Under the pieces are notes generated by a model. The model was not told the DNA's origin. It made no database searches and saw only the letters and a list, made by a program, of their open reading frames with translations. Source: PALSA-555 sp963731625 (GTDB lineage: Bacteria > Actinomycetota > Acidimicrobiia > IMCC26256 > PALSA-555). From it: a stretch of 64,000 nucleotides of DNA. The stretch spans positions 1,630,257-1,694,256 of the forward strand of contig CAVSWH010000001.1 of the NCBI GenBank assembly GCA_963731625.1, given 5' to 3'. Positions within the stretch are counted from its first letter, which is position 1, and each line of letters opens with the position of its first letter. Shown piece after piece: positions 7,887 through 15,973 of this stretch. The position numbers and the translations under genes are program-made.

Positions 7887-8516
7887 GTGCTGGAGCTTGC
7901 GGTGCTGGGCCTGCTGAAAGAGCAGCCGCTGCACGGCTACGAGCTGAAGAAGCGGCTCGGCGAGATGCTCGGGTTCCTCTGGGGGGTCTCCTACGGCTCG
8001 CTGTACCCGGCGCTGCGGCGCCTCGAGCGGGCGGGCGCGATCGCGAGCGTGCCGGCCGCGCCGCTGCCGGCGCCGACGCCCTCGACCGGATCACTGACGG
8101 GCGACCTGGCCGCGGCCCGGCTGCGCACGATGGCCGGGCGGCTGTCCGGGACCAGTCGCCGGACCCGGAAGGCGTACCAGATCACCCCGGCCGGGGAGAC
8201 GCTGTTCACCGAGCTGCTGCTCGACGACGACGCCCACGGCGACGACGAGAAAGCGTTCGCCGTGAAGCTCGCCTTCTGCGGGCACCTCGAGCCGGCCGAG
8301 CGTCTGACGCTGCTGGAGCGGCGTCGCCGGGTGCTCGCCGAGCGCCTCGAGCGCCAGCTGCACAGCCGGGCGGCGCGCGACGACCGGTACACGCGGTCCC
8401 TGGTGGAGCACCGCACGAAGTCCACGCAACGCGACCTCGAGTGGGTCGACGAACTGATCACCGCGGAGGAGGCGACACGGGGAGATTCTCCGGGCGCCGT
8501 CCGTCCCGCCGTCTAG
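7887..8516 (+). CDS. PadR-family transcriptional regulator
   Basis: This 209-residue regulator has an N-terminal winged helix typical of PadR: LELAVLGLLKEQPLHGYELKK, here read as LELAVLGLL then KEQPLHGYELKK, and SYGSLYPALRRLERAGAI. After an insert comes KAYQITPAGETLF, the wing. A C-terminal helical dimerisation part (ERLTLLERRRRVLAERLERQ) follows. The GTG at 7887 has GAGGAG seven bases upstream and puts the core at the N-terminus. It lies 10 bp from ino1. In Mycobacterium a PadR-like gene also adjoins ino1, so control of inositol synthesis is a reasonable inference. The Ala/Pro/Ser-rich insert between recognition helix and wing is longer than usual. Confidence 0.88.
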   Translation: MLELAVLGLLKEQPLHGYELKKRLGEMLGFLWGVSYGSLYPALRRLERAGAIASVPAAPLPAPTPSTGSLTGDLAAARLRTMAGRLSGTSRRTRKAYQITPAGETLFTELLLDDDAHGDDEKAFAVKLAFCGHLEPAERLTLLERRRRVLAERLERQLHSRAARDDRYTRSLVEHRTKSTQRDLEWVDELITAEEATRGDSPGAVRPAV

Positions 8517-8526
8517 GAGGACCACG

Positions 8527-9612
8527 ATGAGCCAAGACAACCCCACGCGGACCGTGCGTGTCGCGATCGCCGGTGTGGGCAACTGCGCGTCCAGCCTGGT
8601 CCAGGGCACCGCGTACTACCGGGACGCGGCGCCCGACGACGAAGTGCCGGGCCTCATGCACGTGGTGCTCGGCGGCTACCACGTCCGCGACCTCGAGTTC
8701 GTCGCCGCGTTCGACGTCGACGCCGCGAAGGTCGGCCTCGACCTCGGCAAGGCCGTGTTCGCGGGCAACAACAACACGCTCAAGTTCGCCGAGCCGGGCG
8801 AGCTGGGCGTGCAGGTGCAGCGCGGCCCGACCTTCGACGGCCTCGGCGAGTTCTACCGGGACGCCGTCGAGGAGTCCCCGGCCGAGCCGGTCGACGTGGC
8901 CCAGGCGCTCCGCGACGCGCACACCGACGTGCTCGTCAGCTACCTGCCGGTCGGGTCCGAGGTGGCGCAGCGCCACTACGCCACCGCCTGCCTCGAGGCC
9001 GGCGTCGCGTTCGTGAACGCCATCCCGGTGTTCATCGCCAGCGACCCGGAGTGGGCACAGCGCTTCGAGGACGCGGGCGTCCCGATCGTCGGCGACGACA
9101 TCAAGAGCCAGGTAGGCGCCACGATCGTGCACCGGATCCTCACGCGCCTCTTCGAGGACCGGGGCGTCGAGCTGGACCGGACCTACCAGCTGAACTTCGG
9201 CGGCAACATGGACTTCAAGAACATGCTGGAGCGCAAGCGGCTGAAGTCGAAGAAGATCTCGAAGACGCAGTCGGTGACGAGCCAGCTGGACCGGGGCATC
9301 GAGAGCGACAACGTCCACATCGGTCCGTCGGATCACGTCCCGTGGCTCGACGACCGCAAGTGGTGCTACATCCGCATGGAGGGGCGCAACTTCGGCGACG
9401 CGCCGCTGAACATCGAGCTGAAGCTCGAGGTGTGGGACTCGCCGAACTCGGCGGGGGTGATCATCGACGCGGTGCGCTGCGCCAAGCTGGCCCTCGACCG
9501 GGGGATCGGCGGGCCGCTCGAGGGGCCGAGCGCCTACTTCATGAAGTCCCCGCCGGTGCAGCACCGCGACGAGGACGCCCGCGTGATGGTGGAGGCGTTC
9601 GCTCGCGGCTGA
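8527..9612 (+). CDS. ino1: Inositol-3-phosphate synthase
   Basis: This 361-residue enzyme converts glucose-6-phosphate to inositol-3-phosphate with NAD, the entry to phosphatidylinositol and, in many actinomycetes, mycothiol. Visible motifs are the NAD-binding start VRVAIAGVGNCASSLVQG, DVLVSYLPVGSE, the substrate site VGDDIKSQVGATIVHR and LNFGGNMDFKNMLE. Length and sequence fit the short actinobacterial/archaeal type rather than the longer eukaryotic one. A strong AGGAGG precedes the ATG, and padR ends 10 bp upstream, so the two are probably one transcript. Confidence 0.96.
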   Translation: MSQDNPTRTVRVAIAGVGNCASSLVQGTAYYRDAAPDDEVPGLMHVVLGGYHVRDLEFVAAFDVDAAKVGLDLGKAVFAGNNNTLKFAEPGELGVQVQRGPTFDGLGEFYRDAVEESPAEPVDVAQALRDAHTDVLVSYLPVGSEVAQRHYATACLEAGVAFVNAIPVFIASDPEWAQRFEDAGVPIVGDDIKSQVGATIVHRILTRLFEDRGVELDRTYQLNFGGNMDFKNMLERKRLKSKKISKTQSVTSQLDRGIESDNVHIGPSDHVPWLDDRKWCYIRMEGRNFGDAPLNIELKLEVWDSPNSAGVIIDAVRCAKLALDRGIGGPLEGPSAYFMKSPPVQHRDEDARVMVEAFARG

Positions 9613-9615
9613 CGG

Positions 9616-11034
9616 TCAGCCGACGGGCGGGTCGCGCCGCCCGGTCGGCGTGATCCCCTGCGCGCGGGCCCAGGCGTCCAGGCGGGCGTAAGCGTCGTCG
9701 ACCTCGATCGGGCCCTCGTCGAGACGGGCCTCGAGCAGGTCGTCGAGCGCTTGACCGACGACCGGCCCGGGCGCCACACCGAGATAGGCCATGACCTGGC
9801 GCCCGTCGAGCGGCGGTCGGATCGCGTCGAGCTCCTCGCGGGCCCGCAGCGCCGCGATGCGCGCCTCGAGGTCGTCCATGCGACGGGCGAGCGCGGCGGC
9901 CTTGCGGCGGTTCCGCGTGGTGCAATCGGCTCGCTGGAGCTCGTTCAGCTCGTCGAGCAGCGGGCCGGCGTCGCGGACGTAGCGGCGCACCGCCCGGTCG
10001 GTCCACCCCATCGCGTAGGTGTGGATCCGCAGGTGGAGGTAGACGAGGGTGGTCACGTCCTGCACGAGCTCGTTGCTGTAGCGCAGGGCGCGCAGCCGCT
10101 CCTCGGTCATGCGGGCCCCGACGACCTCGTGATGGTGGAAGCTCACACCGTCCGGGCCGATGGAGCGCGTCTTGGGCTTGCCGACGTCGTGGAACAGCGC
10201 GGCGAGGCGCACCTTGAGGTGCGACGGGTCGGTGTTGGCGACGACGGCGAAGGTGTGCGCGAGCACGTCCTTGTGGGTGTGGATGGGGTCCTGCTCGAGT
10301 CGCATCGCGTTGAGCTCGGGCAGGAACTCGTCGGCGAGGCGCGTCTCGCAGAGCAGCCACAGCCCGGCGGTCGGGTCGCCGACCCCGAGGAGACGGTCCA
10401 GCTCGTCGCGCACCCGCTCGGGCGACACGATCTCGAGCCGGTGGCGGAGGGTGCCGATCGCCTCGACGAGCTCGGGCCGGGGCTCGAACGCGTAGGCCGC
10501 GACGAAGCGCGCGGCGCGGAGCATCCGCAGTGGGTCGGCCTCGAACGACAGGGCGGGCGTCTCGGGGGTGCGCAGCACCCGGGCGGCGAGGTCGGCGGCG
10601 CCGCCGTACGGGTCGACGAGGACCGGCGCGGGGAGCCTGAGCGCCATTGCGTTGATGGTGAAGTCGCGCCGGACCAGGTCGTCCTCGATGCGCGAGCCGT
10701 AGGTGACGACCGGCTTGCGGCTCTCGGGCCGGTAGACGTCGGCCCGGTACGTCGTCACCTCGAGGCGCAGCCCGCCCTTGTGCATGCCGACGGTGCCGAA
10801 GCGTGCCCCTTGCAGCCAGAGATCGTCGGCCCACCCCGTGGTGAGGCGCTCGATCTCGTCGGGCGGGGCGTCGGTGGTGAGGTCGACGTCGGGTGACGTG
10901 GCGCCGAGGAACGCGTCGCGAACGGTGCCGCCGACGAGGTAGCACTCGTGCCCGGCGGCGGCGAGCCGCTCGGCGAGCTCCAGGGTCGGCGAGCCCGCCT
11001 CGTAGTAGGCGCGCAGTCGCGCCGGGACCTCCAT
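9616..11034 (-). CDS. cca: CCA-adding tRNA nucleotidyltransferase
   Basis: This 472-residue enzyme adds or repairs the 3' CCA of tRNAs. That fits the three tRNA genes in this window, none of which encodes CCA. The head domain has CYLVGGTVRDAFLG and the catalytic DVDLTTDA, then RRDFTINAMAL and DPYGGAADLAARVLR. A C-terminal HD domain is present (ALFHDVGKPKTR; VSFHHHEVVGARM), as is usual for actinobacterial PcnA/CCA proteins. The ATG at 11034 is chosen because the upstream in-frame extension is the shadow of the pilT-like gene. In Mycobacterium this gene also neighbours the DUF6049-murJ block. Confidence 0.94.
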   Translation of the reverse strand: MEVPARLRAYYEAGSPTLELAERLAAAGHECYLVGGTVRDAFLGATSPDVDLTTDAPPDEIERLTTGWADDLWLQGARFGTVGMHKGGLRLEVTTYRADVYRPESRKPVVTYGSRIEDDLVRRDFTINAMALRLPAPVLVDPYGGAADLAARVLRTPETPALSFEADPLRMLRAARFVAAYAFEPRPELVEAIGTLRHRLEIVSPERVRDELDRLLGVGDPTAGLWLLCETRLADEFLPELNAMRLEQDPIHTHKDVLAHTFAVVANTDPSHLKVRLAALFHDVGKPKTRSIGPDGVSFHHHEVVGARMTEERLRALRYSNELVQDVTTLVYLHLRIHTYAMGWTDRAVRRYVRDAGPLLDELNELQRADCTTRNRRKAAALARRMDDLEARIAALRAREELDAIRPPLDGRQVMAYLGVAPGPVVGQALDDLLEARLDEGPIEVDDAYARLDAWARAQGITPTGRRDPPVG

Positions 11035-11089
11035 GCCCTGCCCATTCTCGCGGGCGGCGACGCCCCGAGGACGCGTGGTTCGGCGAGGC

Positions 11090-12190
11090 CTACGCCGGCG
11101 TGGCGACCGGCTCGGCGCGCTCGCGGTCGATCCGCTCCAGCTCGAGGCGCATCTCGGGTCCGGCCGACGCGTGCTCGAGCGCGGCGGGACGATCGATGAG
11201 CCCACGCTCGTAGAGGCGGGCGACGGCCTGGTCGAAGGTCTGCATCCCGTAGTAGTCGCCGTCGCGCATGAGCTGCTCGAGGCGCCCGGTCCCGCGACCG
11301 TCGGTGATCGCCTCGGCGACGGCCACGTTGGACACGAGCACCTCGGCGGCCACGACGCGGCCCCGCCCGCCGGCCCGGCCGAGGAGCCGCTGGCAGACGA
11401 TCCCGCGGAGGCAGCGCGCCAGCACGGTGCGCATCGCGGACGCGCGGTCGTTCGGGAAGAGCTCGATGACGCGGTCGACGGTCTCGGCGGCGCCGGAGGT
11501 TGCCATCGCGGCGAGGACGAGACGCCCGGTGTCGGCGGCCTCGAGGACCCGGCGTGCGCCGTCCTCGTCGGTGAGCTCGCCGACCACGATGAGGTCGGGA
11601 TCCTGGCGGACGACGCGTGCGAGCGCGTCGGCGACACTCATCACGTCGACGCCCACTTCGCGCTGGTCGACGATGGACTGCTTGTCGGCGTGCAGCACCT
11701 CGATCGGGTCCTCGATGGTGACGATGTGGCGGCGCTCGGTGGAGTTCACGTGGTCGATGAGCGCGGCCATCGTCGACGTGCGGCCCGAGCCGGCGAGGCC
11801 GGTGACGAGCACGAGACCGGCGGACGCGTCCGCGAGCGTCGTGACGACGGGCGGGAGGCCGAGCGCCTCGACGCCGGGTACGCCCGGGACGACGCGGCGC
11901 AGCACGAGACCGACCTGCCCCCGCTGGCGGTACGCGCTCACTCGGAAGCGACACAGGCCGGGCACGGCGTAGACGCAGCTCGCGTCGCCGGTGCGGCGGA
12001 GGGCGTCCGCCTGGCCGTCGGTCAGGAGACGGGTGGCGGCACGGTCGGTGTCGTCCGGCTCGAGGACCTCACCCGACGCCTCGACGAGGGCGCCGTCGAC
12101 GCGCAGCCACGGCCGTGACCCGACCTTGAGGTGCACGTCGGACGCCCGCTGCTCGACCGCGAGACGGAGGAGGCGATCGACGTCGAGCAC
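11090..12190 (-). CDS. PilT/PilU-like ATPase with altered catalytic motifs
   Basis: This 366-residue protein follows the pilus-retraction ATPase layout: N-terminal PAS-like part with QRASDVHLKVGSRPWLRVDG, then the RecA-type core. The Asp box VTIEDPIE (157-164) and DPDLIVVGEL (198-206) are kept. Walker A reads GLAGSGRT (131-138), with Arg where Lys is expected. The His box reads TGRLVLAAMATS (221-232), where both histidines of the usual TGHLV...LHT are replaced. ATP hydrolysis may be weak or absent. No pilin, PilB or PilC gene is in the window. The GTG start at 12190 gives a standard N-terminus. Confidence 0.8.
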   Translation of the reverse strand: MLDVDRLLRLAVEQRASDVHLKVGSRPWLRVDGALVEASGEVLEPDDTDRAATRLLTDGQADALRRTGDASCVYAVPGLCRFRVSAYRQRGQVGLVLRRVVPGVPGVEALGLPPVVTTLADASAGLVLVTGLAGSGRTSTMAALIDHVNSTERRHIVTIEDPIEVLHADKQSIVDQREVGVDVMSVADALARVVRQDPDLIVVGELTDEDGARRVLEAADTGRLVLAAMATSGAAETVDRVIELFPNDRASAMRTVLARCLRGIVCQRLLGRAGGRGRVVAAEVLVSNVAVAEAITDGRGTGRLEQLMRDGDYYGMQTFDQAVARLYERGLIDRPAALEHASAGPEMRLELERIDRERAEPVATPA

Positions 12191-12227
12191 GCCTCAGGTA
12201 TCGGCGTCGGGTCGGGTCGGCTGAACC

Positions 12228-13131
12228 TCAGGCCCGGGCGGCCCACTGGCGGCCGGCGGCCTCGACCACGTCGGCGCCGGGCCCACCGCCGGTGGGCGCT
12301 TCGGCGGGGGTCACCCTCGTGTCGAGGAGGACCGGCAGCGTCGCCGACACGGAGTCCCGGACGGCCGCGAGGTCGTAGCCGCCCTCGAGGAACACGACCG
12401 TGCGGCCCGGCCGAGGAGCGAGCGCGACGGCGCGCGCCGCGAGCGCGGCGTAGTCCCCCGACGAGAGGGCGAGGCCGGTGAGCGGGTCGGCGCGGTGGGC
12501 GTCGAAGCCGCACGACACGAGCAGCCAGTCGGGAGCGAACCGGGCGACGACCGGCTCGACGACGTCGTCGAAGGCCCGCAGGTACACGTCGCCGGTCGCC
12601 CCGGCGGGCAGCGGCACGTTGCAGGTCGCGCCCTCCCCCGCGCCCGCGCCCGTGTCGGTGAGCCGGCCCGTCCCCGGATAGCGCGGCCATTCCTGGAGCG
12701 ACACGTAGAGGACCCGAGGCTCCTCCCAGAAGATGTCCTGGGTGCCGTTGCCGTGGTGGGCGTTGTATGGCCCGGCGGCCGCACGCCGAGGAACGCGGCG
12801 CGGCCGTGCCCCGCGTCGAGCGCGTCCACCGCGGCCAGCCCGGCCCCGGCGGCGCGGTGGCCGCTTCGAGCGAGCCCGGGCCCACCCGGGTGTCCGGGTC
12901 GAGCGCGCCCCGTGCCGCCGAGGTCGCGGCCACCGCGTCGAGCAGCGCGGCGGCGTGCACGCGGGTGAGCTCCTCACGGGTGGCGTCGCGTGCCGGCAGC
13001 GGGGCAAGCGCGTCCGTGACGTCGCTCGCGACGACGCCGGCCGCGACCGCATCGAGGCGCGCGATCCGCTCGGGGTGACCCGGTCCGGGATCGTGCCGCG
13101 CGAACGTCGGATCGTCCGCGATCAGGAGCAC
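12228..13131 (-). pseudogene. Histone-deacetylase/AcuC-like gene, broken
   Basis: Three segments of a class II-like deacetylase lie in three frames: VLLIADDPTFARHDPGPGHPERI (read in two parts), VDALDAGHGRAAFLGVRPPGH, and YNAHHGNGTQDIFW to the end (including VSCGFDAHRADPL and VFLEGGYDL). The first shift is explained by one missing base near 12857. At the second (near 12768) the PPGH motif runs straight into AHHGNG: about 35-40 residues normally between them, with the GFC.FNN.A motif, are missing. The zinc-ligand Asp before AHHGNG reads Asn. The gene is probably non-functional or misassembled. The start is uncertain (GTG 13131, or TTG 13161). Confidence 0.75.
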
Positions 13132-13217
13132 GCCGCGCAGGGTAACCGGGCGGTCCCGCAACGTTGCCGGGCGCGGCGAACGGGCCGGCGAGGGACCGGC
13201 AGGTACGCTGCGGGCCC

Positions 13218-13937
13218 GTGGCTTCGCGCACCGGTGAGCGCACGCTGCGTTTCGCCGGGGGATGGGCCCGGGTCGGACCGTGGCACGACCAGCCCGACGT
13301 CGCGCACGTCGTCGTCGCCACCGATCAGCGCCTGAGCGCCTCTGCGGTGCGTGATTGCGTGGCGCGAGTTCGCGCCGCCGGCTACCGGGCCGCCGTCACC
13401 AGTCCGCTGACGGCGGCGGCCGCGCTGCCGTTCCTGTCCGAGGGCTTCGAGTCGAGAGAGCAGCTCCACGTCCTGGAGCATCCGGTGTCTGACCTCGAGC
13501 GCCCCCGCAGCACCGGATTCGAGCTGGGCCGCGGCGGGCGGCGCGACCGGGACGCCGTGGTGGCCCTCGACCGTCGGGCGTTCCCACCCGACTGGCAGCT
13601 CGGCGAGTCCGGGCTGCGCGAGGCGCTGCGGGCCACGCCGTCGGTGCGGTTCCGAGTCGCGCGCCACCCCGGCGACCCGGGGCTCTCCGCGTTCGCCGTG
13701 ACCGGCCGCGCCGGCCGCCAGGGCTACCTCCAGCGCCTCGCGGTCGATCCCGACACGCGACGAAGGGGCCTCGGGCGCGCGCTCGTCGTCGACGCGCTGC
13801 GGTGGGTGCGCCGCACCGGCGGCCGCAGCTGCCTCGTCAACACCCAAGCCGACAACCAGGACGCGCTCGCGCTGTACGAGGCGTGCGGGTTCCGACGACT
13901 CCCGTCGGGGCTCGGCGTGCTCGGCTGCGCCTGGTGA
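13218..13937 (+). CDS. GNAT-family N-acetyltransferase
   Basis: This is a 239-residue protein. The C-terminal half is a GNAT domain with the acetyl-CoA loop QRLAVDPDTRRRGLGRALV (R-R-G-L-G) and the final NQDALALYEACGFRR strand-helix seen in RimI-like enzymes. The N-terminal 100 residues have no clear motif and may be a degenerate second copy of the fold. The GTG at 13218 lies 8 bp after a TACGCT hexamer, so the transcript is probably leaderless or nearly so. The stop overlaps the GTG of the DUF6049 gene, which suggests a shared operon with murJ. The substrate is unknown. Confidence 0.8.
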   Translation: MASRTGERTLRFAGGWARVGPWHDQPDVAHVVVATDQRLSASAVRDCVARVRAAGYRAAVTSPLTAAAALPFLSEGFESREQLHVLEHPVSDLERPRSTGFELGRGGRRDRDAVVALDRRAFPPDWQLGESGLREALRATPSVRFRVARHPGDPGLSAFAVTGRAGRQGYLQRLAVDPDTRRRGLGRALVVDALRWVRRTGGRSCLVNTQADNQDALALYEACGFRRLPSGLGVLGCAW

Positions 13938-15973
13938 CGCGTCGAGCCGCGCGCGCCGCGGCGTTCGCGGCTCTCGTCGTCGCGCTCAGCCCGAGCTGGG
14001 CGCCGCTCGCGTCGGCGGCGCCGGCGCCGGCCCCGCCGACGGTGCCCTCCGACGTGCCGAGCCGGTTGGCGCTCGTCTCCCAGGACCCCTGGACCGTGCT
14101 CGGCGGGACGCTGCACGCGTGCGTGCAGATCGCGGTGCTGGCACCAGGCGAGCAGCTCCTCGTCGCCGTGCACCAGAACATCCCAACCCGCTCGGGCTTC
14201 GACACGCAGCAGGTCGGGCCGGTGCTCACCCAGGTCGTGCTCCCGGTCGACGCGCTGCCCGCGTCGAGCGCGGGATGCCGTGCCGTGACGATCCCGCTCG
14301 CGACGGCGGCCGGCGCGTTCGGGACCGGCCAGCTCGCCGTGCCGGGCGTGGGCGTGTACCCGCTCGAGTTCGAGCTGCGCGACAGCCAGGAGCAGGGGCT
14401 CGCCCGCTTCGTCAGCGACCTCGTCGCGGTCGCCGCCGGCCCCGGCGGGCAGCCCGTCGCGCTGACGAACAAGCTGGGCGTGGCGTGGGTGTGGCCGCTC
14501 GCCACGCCGCCGGGGCTGAGCCCCGACGGCTCGATCAAGGCGACCACGGTCGCGGCGCTGGACCCCGCGGGGACCCTGGGGCGCCAGGTCGCGGCGCTCG
14601 CCGCGCATCCGGACGTGCCCGTCACGTTGGCGCCCTCGCCCGAGACGCTGGACAGCTGGAGCGCGGTGGCGCGCACCGACCCGGGCGCGGCGCAGGGTGC
14701 GGCGACGCTGCGCGCCGCAGAGCAGGGCGGGCAGGACGACGTGATCGGCGGCCCGTACGTGCCGATCGACCTGCCGTCGCTGCTGCACGCGGGCCTCGGC
14801 ACGACGGCGGACGCCGAGGCCGCGCAGGGCCAGACGTCGATCGACCGCTTCTTCGGCGGCCACATCGACGAGCGGACGACGCTCGCCGTGCCGGCCGACA
14901 CCGAATCGGTCGATCGCCTGCGGTCGCACGGCGTCGACCAGGTCGTGGTCGCGTCCACGGCGGCCGGAGCGGGGCACAGTCATCTCACGTCCACGTCCCC
15001 CTTCTCCCTGGAGCCCTCGGCGAACCTGACCGCCACCGGCCCGCTCGCCGCCGTCGCCGACGACGTCCCGCTCGCGTCGACGCTGACCACGCCGGGCGTG
15101 CCCGCGCTGCGGGCCCAGCGCCTCCTCGCCGGGCTCGCGCTCACCGCGCTGGAGGCGCCTGGCGTCGCGCGCGCGGACGTGGTCGTGAACCCCGACGGGT
15201 TCGACGGCGCGGCGGCGCTCGTCGACGCGGTCCTGACCGGGCTCGGGAACAACCCGTGGCTCGCGCCGACGACCCTCACGAACGTCTTCTCGACCGTGCC
15301 GCCCGCCGCGGGGGGCGACGTGCGAACGCTCGCCGTCTACACCCCTCCCCCGCCGCCGGTGACCGCCAGCGCGTACAACGCCACGCAGAGCCGGCTGCTC
15401 TCCTTCGGGTCGCTCGTCGGGCCGAACGACCCGCGGCTCCTCCGGGGTGAGCGGTTCTTGCTGTCGTCGGTGTCGTCGAGCTGGGCCGACGCCGGCGGGT
15501 CCGCCGCGGCGCGCGCCCAGCTCGCCGCGGTGGACGCCACCGTCGCCGACTTCCTCGCCGGGATCCAGATCCCGGCCCCCGGGACAATCACGCTGACGGC
15601 ACGCTCGGGCGCGGTCCCGATCACGTTCCGCAACGACACCGGGGAGCCGATCCGGGTGCGCGTCGCGCTGTCGAGCCACAGGCTCGACTTCCCGTCGGGG
15701 TCGACGCAGACCGTGGTGCTGCCGACGCGCAGCACGACGATCCGCTTCGAGGTCCGCTCGCGCACGTCCGGCACGTTCCCGCTGCTGATGAGCGTCCACT
15801 CCGCCGACGGGTCCCTGCTCATCGCCGAGGGGCGATTCAAGGTGCGCTCGACGGTCGTCAGCAGCGTCGGGCTGGCGCTCGCGATCGGTGCCGGCGTGTT
15901 CCTCGTCGGCTGGTGGGCGCTGCACATCCTGCGCCGTCGGCGTCGCCGGCGGCCGGCCGCGGCGGTGGTGTGA
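13934..15973 (+). CDS. DUF6049-family exported membrane-anchored protein
   Basis: This 679-residue protein starts with a signal peptide (AAFAALVVALSPSWAPLASA). The large extracellular part holds beta-sandwich-like segments near both ends (LVSQDPWTVLGGTLHACVQI; ITLTARSGAVPITFRNDTGE). It ends with one membrane helix (about 643-665, ALAIGAGVFLVGWWALHIL) and a run of arginines that stays inside. This layout and the position directly before murJ match the DUF6049 family (Rv3909-type in Mycobacterium), whose role is unknown but conserved with MurJ. The GTG start overlaps the GNAT stop (GTGA), and its stop overlaps the murJ start. Confidence 0.85.
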   Translation: MTRRAARAAAFAALVVALSPSWAPLASAAPAPAPPTVPSDVPSRLALVSQDPWTVLGGTLHACVQIAVLAPGEQLLVAVHQNIPTRSGFDTQQVGPVLTQVVLPVDALPASSAGCRAVTIPLATAAGAFGTGQLAVPGVGVYPLEFELRDSQEQGLARFVSDLVAVAAGPGGQPVALTNKLGVAWVWPLATPPGLSPDGSIKATTVAALDPAGTLGRQVAALAAHPDVPVTLAPSPETLDSWSAVARTDPGAAQGAATLRAAEQGGQDDVIGGPYVPIDLPSLLHAGLGTTADAEAAQGQTSIDRFFGGHIDERTTLAVPADTESVDRLRSHGVDQVVVASTAAGAGHSHLTSTSPFSLEPSANLTATGPLAAVADDVPLASTLTTPGVPALRAQRLLAGLALTALEAPGVARADVVVNPDGFDGAAALVDAVLTGLGNNPWLAPTTLTNVFSTVPPAAGGDVRTLAVYTPPPPPVTASAYNATQSRLLSFGSLVGPNDPRLLRGERFLLSSVSSSWADAGGSAAARAQLAAVDATVADFLAGIQIPAPGTITLTARSGAVPITFRNDTGEPIRVRVALSSHRLDFPSGSTQTVVLPTRSTTIRFEVRSRTSGTFPLLMSVHSADGSLLIAEGRFKVRSTVVSSVGLALAIGAGVFLVGWWALHILRRRRRRRPAAAVV

